Positions 35,300 through 43,781 are shown, counted from the stretch's first letter. The stretch: DNA of 64,000 nt from Mytilisepta virgata (GCA_028015205.1 CM051512.1:10848255-10912254); one strand, 5' to 3'. Notes: generated by a model from the letters alone, not told the origin. Program-made: numbers and translations.

Positions 35300-36380
35300 A
35301 TATACAAAAAATAAGTACATTGAGTCAAGGACGTATGTTAGTTGTACGTCCTTGATTGAGTTGATTTTTTTAATATAAAAATATACATATAATTTGATAG
35401 GTTTGATCGATATACCTTAAAGGTGGATATTAATAGTTAGTTTATCTCTTAAAACATTCATCCTATTAAACATGGAAAAGGCAATCTCGAACAATTCATT
35501 TAGATTTTTTTAGATTCTGTTTTATTTGACGTTCAATTATCAAGGGAATTCTAAAGTGCAAAAGGTTGAATTGTATATACAACTCACTTCAAATCATTCA
35601 AGAATATCGGATATATTTTAAAAGTTATGATTTTTTTTCTTTGATAAATATATAATTAAGATCAAAAGTTAACATGATCAAGAATCAAGAGAACATATGC
35701 GAGGAAGCACTTCAGTCTACATGAGATGCTGGGGACCAACAGATTATCCGTCGGTCAGCGAAAATCATTAAAATTCCTCACCCAAGGATCCACAAGGGGC
35801 AAGTAACATACAAACAGATATAATTATCTACATATAACTACAAAAACCAGCCTAACTAAACAAATTTATTCAGGACTTGTAATGGTACACTAAGGTGACG
35901 ACCATTTGATATTCTGGGGGAGGGGGGGGGGGGGGGGGGGGCAGGAGGATTTGTTTTGGATGGGTTATTTATTTTTGTGGAAAATAAAGACAGATTATTT
36001 ATTTTCTGCACCGTTGAAGCATGATTTTTCATTTTCAGTAAAACAAGGGACTGATTACATACAAAAAAAAAAACAATTATTTATTTTCACAATTATATTT
36101 ATAATATTTGAAAATACACAATTTTTAAATTCATGTTTTTATTCTTAAATAAATAACATAGTCGAGGTTGTATCATAAAGATCATGCCATTTGTTGTTGT
36201 GTTTGATGCTAGCACAAAAATGGCCACCATTGCCATAAATCTGTGCACCAAGTTCATATAATATGTACCATTTAATCGAAATTAATCATCATCCTCTGGA
36301 AGTGAATCTTCTGAATTCAAAACTGCATACGTACAAAAAGCAATATAGGTTAAAATGGGAAAAGGTATTAAAATGAGGTA
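35300..36380. other. AT-rich DNA with a poly-G tract
   Basis: A run of about two dozen G interrupted once lies at 35915-35941. The plus-strand frame through it (35906-36148) is low complexity and not a gene. A short hairpin AAGGACGTA...TACGTCCTT lies at 35326-35354. Confidence 0.5.
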
Positions 36381-36381
36381 A

Positions 36382-36934
36382 ATGTTCATCAGACAATATA
36401 CCTCAAGTGAAATGAAACCCATTTTCAGACATTTCAAAAACATTAATATATCCTTGTTGTTAATAAAAAAATCCAGTAATATAGCAATTATGTCTGAGCT
36501 TGGCAGAATCCCTGTATATTTTACTATTTTGTCAATGTTGAAATATTTTCTGTCAATGTTGAAATATTTTCATAGACTAGAAAATTTAAAGGAAGGTCTA
36601 TTGTATGATGCCTATGTGTGTAACAGGCAATTGCATTCTTGTAAAGTTAATACTTGGTATTCTAGTATTATGTTCATATTGAAAGAGATAGATTTACCAA
36701 TATCAAATTTAAAGGAACTTGAATTAGGTCGTTTATGGAAAATTGTTAAAAATAAACTATCAAAAAGTTTCCTCAATTTTTGGGATGGCTTTAGAGAATG
36801 TAGTTTGAATTCCGACAAAGGGAAATTATTAACATATTTCACTGTCAAAAGATGTTTTGAAAGAGAGAAATATCTTGATTTAAATGATTTTAAAATTAGA
36901 CAATCAATGTGTAAAATTAGAGTTGGTGCTCATT
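36382..36934 (+). pseudogene. LINE ORF2 C-terminal region, upstream half (split by Polinton)
   Basis: A frame containing SNIAIMSELGRIPVYFTI and KIRVGAH matches the region after the reverse transcriptase domain of LINE ORF2 proteins of the CR1/L2-like kind common in molluscs. It has a small internal duplication of CTGTCAATGTTGAAATATTT. The frame is interrupted exactly at the Polinton insertion (after GCTCATT) and resumes at 50283. The 5' end is truncated and its boundary is not clear. The copy was already a fragment or decayed later. Confidence 0.65.
36929..36934. repeat. Target site duplication CTCATT, left
   Basis: CTCATT immediately precedes the AGTAGTATATATGCGG end of the Polinton and is repeated at 50283-50288. 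A 6-bp duplication is characteristic of Polinton/Maverick integrase. Confidence 0.92.
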
Positions 36935-37432
36935 AGTAGTATATATGCGGTTCTAAATTAGTATTTGAGGAGGTGGAGAGGAGGAGGATCATGAGGATCC
37001 GGAAGTGACGTCACCGGAACCGAAAATGACGTCACAGGAAGTGACGTAATCGGAACCGGAAGTCACGTGACCGGAACGGGAAGTACCGGAAGTGGTTTTT
37101 GCGCGCATGCGCAACCGGAAGTGACGTGTTTTCGCGCCATTTCTTTACGGAAGTGACGTAAGTCACGTGCTAGGACCCAGATGTGTGGTCTGCGCATGTT
37201 CAGGAACCGGTAGTGGTTTTTGCGCGCATGCGCAACCGGAAGTGACGTGTTTTCCCGCCATTTCTTTACGGAAGTGACGTAAGTCACGTGCTAGGACCCG
37301 TATGTGTCGTCTGCGCATGCGTAGGTGGAACCGGAAGTACCCGGAAGTGATTTGCGCGCAGGCGCAACCGAAAGTAGTGGATTTCCCCATGATTTGATTA
37401 CGGAAGTGACGTAAGTCACGGACCCGGATGTG
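36935..37432. repeat. Polinton left terminal inverted repeat (~498 bp)
   Basis: Pairs with 49908-50282 in reverse complement. The left copy is longer because an ~121-bp block (GTGGTTTTTGCGCGCATGCG and on) is tandemly duplicated at 37092 and 37213. The repeat is dominated by transcription-factor-like motifs: CCGGAAGTGACGT (ETS plus CRE half), TGACGTCA (CRE), GCGCATGCGC (NRF1) and CACGTG (E-box). The AT-rich outer 70 bp includes a G/A-rich tract (GGAGGTGGAGAGGAGGAGGA). Confidence 0.93.
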
Positions 37433-37605
37433 TGGTCTGCGGAACCGGGAAAGGGAGCTCCTCCAAGGGGGAGAAAACCCTGTAAATGGGGAGATAACTT
37501 TCCCCCGCCATATTCCCCTCCTACAAGGGGAGAGAAAAAAAAGCTGATCTGCATTTAAACAAGGCTGTCAACTGTCAACATTCGAAGCAAACCATTATGA
37601 TGGCT
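37433..37605. other. Left subterminal spacer
   Basis: Contains a GGGGAG-rich segment (GGGGGAGAAAACC, CAAGGGGAGAG) between the inverted repeat and the last gene. CTGTCAACTGTCAAC is a short tandem. The CARD-PC4 stop codon lies at 37606. No gene seen. Confidence 0.6.
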
Positions 37606-38280
37606 TCAAATGCAGGCTGCATTAACAACGTACTGTTGAAAATCCAAACTCACTCCTTGGTCTGTTGGGTGTAGCTGTTCGTCCAGAGGCGATAGAGAGT
37701 AATGGCGAACGTCTAACTTTAATTCCGGACTCTGTGCCGTGACGTAAACGTTTCCCCCGAGGTGTTTGTGTAGGGACGCGTATCTGTTGTGTTCCAAGTA
37801 ATGAACGGCCTCGTCGATATCGTCCAAGGTATATTGGAGTTGTATCCAGCGAAACAGTGGGAAATACACTTCCATCCTCCCGTCAGTGAAGGTGATTCCC
37901 TCCTTTTCAACCTTCAGGTGTAAGCTCCCTCCTAGATGAAAGCTGGACTCTTCCGGGAAACAGATTTCCATGTCCTCTTTGTTGGGATCTGTCAAGACTC
38001 TTAGCAGATCGTCCCTCCTATTCACCATCAGGGCGTGACAAAAACCGTTAAATGCATTGGGACCTCTTCTGGGTAGTAATTGCAGTAAGGCACGGGTACG
38101 CATCTTCCTGGTTGGTTGATGAGAAATGAATTCTCTCTGGTCCTCGTCCACTATGCCTCGTTGTACCAAAACATCGACTACTTCGTCTACCGGGGTTTCG
38201 TTCACCAAAAGAACGTAATTCTTGAGCAAGGCTTGTCTGTGCTGTATATATGTGCAGAACGCGGACGTGATAGAAAGCAC
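37606..38280 (-). CDS. CARD domain fused to two PC4-like domains
   Basis: Residues ~14-95 read as a caspase recruitment domain: QALLKNYVLLVNETPVDEVV, LVQRGIVDEDQREFI, the conserved ..LLQLLPRRGPNAFNGFCHAL, then a last helix. Residues ~105-224 hold two PC4-like (p15 coactivator) units. The second is clear: HLGGNVYVTA, then LDVRHYSL, then PTDQGVSLDFQQY. It aligns well with the element's separate PC4-like protein (44612-45163). CARDs mediate homotypic assembly in innate immunity and cell death; PC4 domains bind single-stranded DNA. A role in modulating host CARD signalling is inference. The start is uncertain: the first codon is GTG after an in-frame TAG, and no ATG precedes the CARD. A promoter-like module overlaps codons 1-14. 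Either the ATG was lost (an ATA sits at codon 12) or an upstream exon is spliced in. Otherwise the frame is intact. Confidence 0.85.
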   Translation of the reverse strand: MLSITSAFCTYIQHRQALLKNYVLLVNETPVDEVVDVLVQRGIVDEDQREFISHQPTRKMRTRALLQLLPRRGPNAFNGFCHALMVNRRDDLLRVLTDPNKEDMEICFPEESSFHLGGSLHLKVEKEGITFTDGRMEVYFPLFRWIQLQYTLDDIDEAVHYLEHNRYASLHKHLGGNVYVTAQSPELKLDVRHYSLSPLDEQLHPTDQGVSLDFQQYVVNAACI

Positions 38281-38290
38281 CTAAGACACC
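38238..38290 (-). promoter_or_regulatory. Promoter-like module of the CARD gene
   Basis: On the minus strand: GGTGTCTTAGGTGCTTTCTA, then CACGTCCGCGTTCTG, then CATATATACAG. This matches the module in front of the polymerase gene (48856-48908), where TATATATACAG sits ~50 bp before the ATG. Sequence sharing over ~45 bp between the two sites, far apart and otherwise unrelated, argues for a functional promoter element. Confidence 0.65.
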
Positions 38291-38532
38291 CAATCAGAGA
38301 TCCAAGACAGTTCGTGTTGCAACATGTCTGCATGACGTCATGAAACATGGCGGCGCCCACTGTTCGCCCACATGTCGGGAACGAGAGAGAGAGGTGGGTC
38401 ACTCTGCATTTATCCAGGCTTGTGACTGGCTATCATAAGATAGGCTGCATTACCCCCCCCCCCCCCCCCCCCTTCTTTTTTTTTTTATTATTTTTTTCCT
38501 TTTTTTATCTATACAATTTTTTTTTTTTTTTT
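38281..38532. other. Spacer between protease and CARD genes
   Basis: Contains a CRE palindrome TGACGTCA at 38333-38340, an ACATGGCGGCGCC (YY1-like) block just beside it, a poly-C run (about 38453-38472) and T-rich tracts up to the protease stop. On the minus strand CRE and YY1-like sites lie upstream of the CARD promoter module. No gene. Confidence 0.65.
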
Positions 38533-38985
38533 TTAAATTTTTTTAACGAGTCGTAACACGAATCTATTCACAGTGTCCGTGGCCTCTTTTGGATCCTCCA
38601 ATAGTCTAGTGATATCCGTCATGACATGTCCCATACTCCGATGTATCAGATAAAAAATGTAGTGCTGGCCGCACACCGTTGAACCTTCTTCTTGTACTCT
38701 GACGGTGTTGTATGTCCACATTCGACAATGTCGATTCATGAAGTTAAGGTAAGCGATCGAGTGAGGTGATATGCCGGTAGGATCGTAGTATTCTCCCATG
38801 GAATTGGCATCGATGTATATAGCTATCCAATGTTTTCCCTCTCGACTATCAGGATCCGTGTTCCCCACCAAGGCCGAAGGCACGTTCATGTGTCTGGGTA
38901 ATCTATTTCTGGCGTACACTCCTTTAAACACCGATCTGGTCCCAGGATGATCTTTTAAGACGCCTTCGATCTCTAAAGTGTTCAT
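38533..38985 (-). CDS. PRO: Adenain-type cysteine protease (virion maturation)
   Basis: 150 residues, ATG at 38985. It has the adenovirus-protease-like order His-Asp-Gln-Cys: H52 in GKHWIAIYI, D68 in EYYDPTG, Q98 in VRVQEEGS and C105 in GSTVCGQHYIFYL. In adenoviruses and Polintons this enzyme cleaves capsid and core precursors during maturation. It is shorter than adenovirus protease but normal for the Polinton family. Its ATG overlaps the major capsid stop by one base (TGATG), so the two genes are probably expressed from one transcript. No lesion is seen. Confidence 0.93.
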   Translation of the reverse strand: MNTLEIEGVLKDHPGTRSVFKGVYARNRLPRHMNVPSALVGNTDPDSREGKHWIAIYIDANSMGEYYDPTGISPHSIAYLNFMNRHCRMWTYNTVRVQEEGSTVCGQHYIFYLIHRSMGHVMTDITRLLEDPKEATDTVNRFVLRLVKKI

Positions 38986-40286
38986 CAGGCACTGTAATCA
39001 AACAGGACTTGTCTATTTCTGTCTATTTCGATGACGTTGTCGAACTCTGCATACAAAACCACGTTGATGGTAGCAGGAAGTGCTTCGGCAAAATGAATTT
39101 CTAAACGTAAGTTGCCTTGTTTTATCAGTTGAAAGGTACCCACTTCAGACATATCGGGAGTCAAATCGAAGACAAACAAGGTGTAGCCTTTAGAAAAGTC
39201 TTCTCTGGAAATGGCGTTTCCTTCGTCTTGAAACATCTTTCCGGTGCTGGTATAGAGTCCCATGTAACTTCGAATGTATCCTTCCCCGCTGAAATCCGGC
39301 TGCAAGGGTTTGCTGGGTATCTGTTTTCCGTCCACGTTGAGCGCGACAAAGTTTATCTTGAAGTGTTTAAAGTTAAACGGGTTTTTCGTGATGTTTCCGT
39401 TTAAAGCATCGCTTTCTACACATCCTATGACCAATCGCTTGGGCATCTGTCCCAGGAACATGTTGTCTTGGACGTAATTGGTGTTTCCTCTAGGTACAGT
39501 GTCCACTTTGACTTCCACCCGTCGTATGGGGTATTTGCTGCTCGTTTTTTCCAAAGCTTTGATGTGGGCCATGCGAATGGCCGGGCTCAACTGCACCTTT
39601 CTGACGAATAGACTTAAATCTCTAATCTTAACCTTGAAAGCGTTGGCATGTCCCATCAAAGCAAAGACGTCTCTGCTCCTCCTCAGTTTGATTTTCAGTT
39701 CAACTTGATTTAATAAGTATTTATCTTGACAAAATAAGTCTACGTGAAGTTTTCCCATCATCTGGACTTTTCTGCTTTCGGCAATCAATGCCTTTCTGCT
39801 GGAGAATCCCACGTTGTCGTCGGTTCTGATTTCTAGGTGTTCGGGTGTGTCTTTGTACCACATGACTCCGGTCAATTGAGATTCTTTGGCAGCGGGTCCG
39901 TAGCTGAGCAAAGTTTCTATATAGGCCCGATACGGGTAAACACTCGTGGGAGGGGACACCCATTTCTCGTTGAGACTCACACTGACATCGCTAAAGAGCG
40001 AATGCACTCATAGATTCACGGGTCCCACGTCCGAATCGTTGGCCAAATTGCTTCCGTCTGCTTTCACGATCTGTGCCTCTACGAATAGATACGTGTTGGC
40101 CAAGTCGATGTAGTCTTCCCCGGCCCCGCTTACGACGAATTCGTAAGGTCCTTGGTCCGTCAGAGCCGATGTCACACCTTTCTGTTCCCAATATCCGTGT
40201 TCTACACTGGTCTGGGTGGGTGGAACCCCAAACAAGTCCAATTCTGATTTAGTGCATTCGCACGAGTGCGGGTGTACGAGTGACAT
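38985..40286 (-). pseudogene. MCP: Major capsid protein (double jelly roll), one in-frame stop
   Basis: The ATG at 40286 begins MSLVHPHSCE; the family's LDLFGVPPTQTSVE and EDYIDLANTYLFVEAQIVK blocks follow. An in-frame TGA at 40008-40010 interrupts after GPVNL, and the same frame continues [17 protein letters not shown] and [16 protein letters not shown] to 38985. Total ~433 codons, as expected for Polinton capsid proteins. The family usually has a Trp near this position, so a TGG-to-TGA change is the simplest cause. It forms the icosahedral shell. Neighbours are tightly overlapped: TAATG with the core protein upstream and TGATG with the protease downstream. A clean stop suggests recent inactivation; readthrough is less likely. 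Confidence 0.92.
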
Positions 40287-40699
40287 TATCCGAAAACGTC
40301 TTTCGATGTGGTCCGTTGCTTGGTCAGACGACGTCTGATACGTTTCCTGGGTGCAGGTCTTTTTATAACTCGTTCTCCGGGTGGGCCGGCATACCCGATG
40401 GCTTTCTTGAACATGTTTTTGCCTGCCGTTTTCAATCTGGACTTGGCAGCTTGTTTCAAATTCTTTCCTTCAACTGGGTCTCCGGCTATGCGTAGTCCCG
40501 TTTTCAACGCTTGGCGACCCAGTGTCTTGGCTCCTTTTTTCAGTAACGGCATGACCGCCTTAAACAATCCTCCAAACACGCTTCCCAATCCGTGTCCCCT
40601 TTGAAATCGACTTCCCCCATAGACGGGATAACCACTTCCGGCTTGATGAAGATAATAATCTTCGTAAGACTTGGCATTACAACAATGACGTGCTTTCAT
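40286..40699 (-). CDS. Basic virion/core protein, pX-like
   Basis: 137 residues, ATG at 40699. The N-terminal third is Tyr/Gly-rich (GSGYPVYGGSRFQRGHGLGS) and leads to a hydrophobic amphipathic stretch (VFGGLFKAVMPLLKKGAKTL). The rest is strongly basic and ends PAPRKRIRRRLTKQR. Small Gly-rich then Lys/Arg-rich proteins at this position, between penton and major capsid genes, are standard in Polintons and adintoviruses and resemble adenovirus core or pX-type proteins. DNA condensation or capsid cementing is inferred. The ATG lies inside the penton stop region (ATGA overlap) and its stop overlaps the capsid ATG (TAATG). Confidence 0.8.
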   Translation of the reverse strand: MKARHCCNAKSYEDYYLHQAGSGYPVYGGSRFQRGHGLGSVFGGLFKAVMPLLKKGAKTLGRQALKTGLRIAGDPVEGKNLKQAAKSRLKTAGKNMFKKAIGYAGPPGERVIKRPAPRKRIRRRLTKQRTTSKDVFG

Positions 40700-41442
40700 G
40701 TTAAAAACTTCTTTTTTCTGCAGTGAAGTGTTACCACCACTCGTCCACGTTCGAATGGCACGATTCCTCCCGTGTCGTCCCTTATATCTATTTCGATGTT
40801 CTGGAATCGGCGTTGTACGAGGGTACAGTATTGAATGGGATCGAACACACGCGTCATCATATCTCCGTCTCTACCTTCCACGGGTACGATTCTCAACAGT
40901 GGAACTCGCGAGTCACCCACCATTCTTGGTTCGATCAATGGACAGTACACGTACAACGAACTTAGACTTCTCGTGATGTCGGCGACAAACTCGGCCATGT
41001 GTTTTCCGGCTGGAAAGATGGCCTGTTTGAATCCTAACATGTTCTGTAACAAGGGACTGAGAATAACTTGACTGTTGGGTTTGACTTGAACGAACACTTT
41101 ATGATTCACTTCGTTTAAACCGATGTTGAATTTTTTCTTGAGTTCCGTCCTGCTCTTTTTGGATTCCACGGCTTTACACAGACGTTTCGCAGACGAGTAA
41201 TACCCCTCCGGCAATTCGAAATGATGTCGCTGTAATTCCTCGCTTTCTTGAAAATGAACAGCTACCCATCCTTCCTGTTTCTTTACGTTGTACCACGTAT
41301 GCGGATACTGTATCTCTGCCAATCCAATCTCCCACGATCCGTCTAAATCCATCATATGAGGTAATCTCGTCGTGTAGCGAGTCAAGGTGTTGTCCGGATA
41401 ATATTCCATCGAACTATTGCTGGGTAACGTCAGATAAAACAT
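40696..41442 (-). CDS. mCP: Minor capsid (penton-like) protein
   Basis: 248 residues, ATG at 41442. Begins MFYLTLPSNSSMEYYPDNTL, then LPHMMDLDGSWEIGLAEIQY and a Tyr-Tyr containing PEGYYSSAKRLC, a family signature of Polinton minor capsid (single jelly roll, penton-base-like) proteins. The middle has QVILSPLLQNMLGF and the C terminus RGRVVVTLHCRKKKFL. It would form vertex pentamers. It overlaps the membrane-protein gene upstream by 29 bp and the core-protein gene downstream by 4 bp. The frame is intact. Confidence 0.9.
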   Translation of the reverse strand: MFYLTLPSNSSMEYYPDNTLTRYTTRLPHMMDLDGSWEIGLAEIQYPHTWYNVKKQEGWVAVHFQESEELQRHHFELPEGYYSSAKRLCKAVESKKSRTELKKKFNIGLNEVNHKVFVQVKPNSQVILSPLLQNMLGFKQAIFPAGKHMAEFVADITRSLSSLYVYCPLIEPRMVGDSRVPLLRIVPVEGRDGDMMTRVFDPIQYCTLVQRRFQNIEIDIRDDTGGIVPFERGRVVVTLHCRKKKFLT

Positions 41443-41662
41443 TATGTTTGATTGTCGGATCTGGCAAGAGGTATCCCAAACAGCTGCTCAGTAAAGCCGT
41501 CCACAGGTTACTGTTTTCTGTGCCGATCGTTAAATTGTAAATACTGACGACAATCACTGTATACAAAATCAGAATTTGGCACAGGAATACAATCTCCGGG
41601 CGTGGTAGTTTCTTTCCGAAAGCAACCCAAGACCTTCTGCTATCCGTATCGGTCGGTGCCAT
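41414..41662 (-). CDS. Small membrane protein with two hydrophobic segments
   Basis: 82 residues from the ATG at 41662. A short polar N terminus ends in KKLPRPE, followed by a first hydrophobic helix (IVFLCQILILYTVIVVSIYN) and a second (LWTALLSSCLGYLLP) ending DPTIK. Small two-helix proteins with the same P-E-hydrophobic...SSC-GYLLP-P pattern are, as I recall, common beside penton genes in animal Polintons. Virion membrane or egress function is speculative. It starts 14 bp after the integrase stop and ends inside the penton gene. Confidence 0.8.
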   Translation of the reverse strand: MAPTDTDSRRSWVAFGKKLPRPEIVFLCQILILYTVIVVSIYNLTIGTENSNLWTALLSSCLGYLLPDPTIKHNVLSDVTQQ

Positions 41663-41675
41663 CGATTCAACTGAT

Positions 41676-42729
41676 TCACTTTGAGTGAACGTCTCGCTTT
41701 TGTAGATCCGAAGAAAATATCCAACTGTTGAATTTGGCAGGATAACCCAACCATTTGACGAGATACTGTAATCTCCTGCCTTTCTTTCTATTCGTCAAAA
41801 TTTTGTCGATTTTATACACGTCGTCTTTCTTAATGACTTTCTGTAATTCTTCGGCATAAAATGTTCCTTCCAATTCTTCTCCGTGATCGTCTTTCACCAC
41901 GTATACCGGGGGTCTGGCCTCGATGCATCGGACCACGGTAAACAATTCTTCCGTCCAATGAGGTAAATATCCTTTTTTAAAAGTTCTTTTCGCTTTAGTG
42001 AGTCGCACTCGATCTCCAGTTTTGAATTTGCATTTTGGAATCGAGCCACTTCTTCCATACAATCGTTTGGGTAGCCGAGGTCTGGTTAGCCCATGTCACT
42101 TCGACCGGTGGTCTACCGATACTTCTATGGTAAGTATGATTGTACGAGATCACCATGTCTTCCAAAGCATCCAAATACTTCAACGTTTCTCTGTGAGTAA
42201 AATATTTCCACATTTTCGTTTTTAACGTACGATTAAAACGCTCCACGATACTGGCTTTCGTTTCCTCGTTATGAGTCGTAAAGAAATGGATGTCACGATC
42301 TCTTAAAAATTTCTGGAACACTCGGTTGGTAAATTCCGTGCCTTTATCAGTCTGTAAACGAATCGGAAGTCTTCCCGACTTGAAAATGACATTGAAAGCT
42401 GCCACTAAACTCCGACCCGTCTTGTCTTTGAGAGGTACGACCCAGGCGTATCTCGACAACACGTCGATACAGGTAAGCAAATATCTGTATCCATCGTTAT
42501 CAGACGCAATCTTCGCTACGTCTACTAAATCCGCTTGCCATTGATGATCTATTCCATACACCACCACTCTTCGTCTGACGAACCGTCTTTTAGTTGGTTT
42601 ATGTAGAGTATATGCATCTTGAGTATGTAACCATTCTTTGACTTCTTTTTGCGTGTACCCTTTCGGTCTGAATTTATTAAGACCTCCATAACTCCCGGGA
42701 TCAGGAACATGGTAATACGTCGAGTCCAT
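41676..42729 (-). pseudogene. INT: Retroviral-type integrase with C-terminal chromodomain, one frameshift
   Basis: The ATG at 42729 begins MDSTYYHVPDPGSYGGLNKF, typical of Polinton integrases. The rve core shows D67 (WQADLVD), D128 (LQTDKGTEF) and E163 (TKASIVERFNRTLK), a 60/34 spacing that fits DD(35)E. The frame breaks at about 42065-42110 by a one-base shift; the other frame then continues GRSGSIPKCKFKTGDRVRL, and a chromodomain follows (VYKIDKILTNRKKG..YLVKWLGYP..NSW) to 41676. It inserts the element and generates the 6-bp duplication; the chromodomain may bias targeting to modified chromatin. The catalytic core is intact, but the C-terminal DNA-binding and chromo parts are out of frame. 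Confidence 0.93.
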
Positions 42730-42766
42730 GACCTAAACTAACAGCGGCTGGATGTGACATTTCTTT

Positions 42767-43405
42767 TTAATACGGTGTCCACGTCAATGCCTTGGGCGTT
42801 TTCGGTGTTTGCCATCGTTTCGGAGACGGACTTTGTTGTCGTTTTCGAGCTCTCGGTGTTCTTTTCGTTTGGCGAATATGTCTCCATCTTTCTTCGTGAC
42901 CTATCAAATCTTGTGGGACGTTAGCTTCTCTTAACGCTTCGCCAAACCTTTCCCATTCTTCCGGGTTAAAATATTTCCTTTTACGCAAGACGTCGTTGAC
43001 TAAATCCACCACATTGCTTCCCTTGATGGTTTCTCCTTTAAACGTTAATTCTCCCTTCTCGTTCCACGTGATCTCTGGACTGGCTTTCATTTTCTTCAAT
43101 AAAAGTTCTGCTTTTCCTTTGAGTGTTTTTGGAACACTTTCTATGACCTCTTTCTCCAAGGGATCTTCGGGAGTTGTCGGGAGTTCCGGGACGACAGGTC
43201 TGTGTCTATAATCATCGTGTATATTCATATAACGATAAAGAGACTGATCGTATAATTTCAATCGCTCCTCGGTCGGTAGATCGTCACGTTCCAAGATATC
43301 GTGCATCTTTCTATCTAAGGTATCCATGGCTCGGATTCGCTGATCGACTGGAGGTTTGGGTCGTTGCGGGATCTGAGTAGACGTATTCAAATACAAGATC
43401 TTCAT
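42767..43405 (-). CDS. Conserved-looking Polinton protein of unknown function
   Basis: 212 residues, ATG at 43405, overlapping the upstream gene's stop (ATGA). Mostly charged and helical: an N-terminal region with IRAMDTLDRKMHDILERDDL, a Pro-rich linker (RPVVPELPTTPEDP), a middle KGKAELLLKKMKASPEITWN and a basic tail with SPSPKRWQTPKTPK. A similarly organised ORF usually lies between the integrase and the pVI-like gene in Polintons. I know no function for it. The S/T-P and K/R-rich tail suggests nucleic-acid binding or phosphorylation. Confidence 0.7.
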   Translation of the reverse strand: MKILYLNTSTQIPQRPKPPVDQRIRAMDTLDRKMHDILERDDLPTEERLKLYDQSLYRYMNIHDDYRHRPVVPELPTTPEDPLEKEVIESVPKTLKGKAELLLKKMKASPEITWNEKGELTFKGETIKGSNVVDLVNDVLRKRKYFNPEEWERFGEALREANVPQDLIGHEERWRHIRQTKRTPRARKRQQSPSPKRWQTPKTPKALTWTPY

Positions 43406-43737
43406 TGTAACAATCCGGAGAGTAACGGTCCCACGACGGATGCAATGGGTGCCAAGAGAGATCCCAAGAATCCTCCTTTCTGTAAAATGACTTTTTTCTT
43501 TTTGAAACTGACCGTCTTTTTCGCCAGTTCTCGGAGTCCGCTTTTATTTCGTTTCAATTTATCTTTCTGTGCACGAGTTAACTCGACGTGTCCTTTCAAA
43601 ACGTTATCAGCACACTCGCACAAACACTCGATGAGACTTCGATCGGCTTTCTGTATGAGATGTTTTTGAATACAAGGCTTTGCGTGTCGTAAATATACTA
43701 GATCGTTGGCGTGTTTTCGGAGACGTGTCGAGACCAT
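43402..43737 (-). CDS. Membrane-active virion protein, pVI-like
   Basis: 111 residues, ATG at 43737. Helical basic N-terminal region, then SLIECLCECADNVLKGHVEL, a Lys/Arg-rich stretch (KLKRNKSGLRELAKKTVSFK), and a hydrophobic Gly-rich end QKGGFLGSLLAPIASVVGPL. This two-part architecture with a C-terminal amphipathic or hydrophobic segment is the family counterpart of adenovirus pVI-like proteins in Polintons and adintoviruses. Such proteins are thought to disrupt endosomal membranes or scaffold the capsid. The role here is by analogy. A TATATA motif (43792-43799) lies ~55 bp upstream inside the ATPase gene's end. Confidence 0.82.
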   Translation of the reverse strand: MVSTRLRKHANDLVYLRHAKPCIQKHLIQKADRSLIECLCECADNVLKGHVELTRAQKDKLKRNKSGLRELAKKTVSFKKKKVILQKGGFLGSLLAPIASVVGPLLSGLLQ

Positions 43738-43781
43738 GTTCTCTCTTCCGTTTTCCGGCCAAGACTAACGTGACGCTGTAT

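Noticed and set aside
36612..36848. Minus-strand 78-aa frame opposite the LINE fragment
   Set aside because: Shadow of the LINE ORF2 frame on the other strand.
38347..38556. Plus-strand frame starting MAAPTVRPHVGNERERW
   Set aside because: It runs into the poly-C and T-rich tracts (poly-Pro, poly-Phe) and overlaps the CARD gene's upstream regulatory region in the opposite direction.
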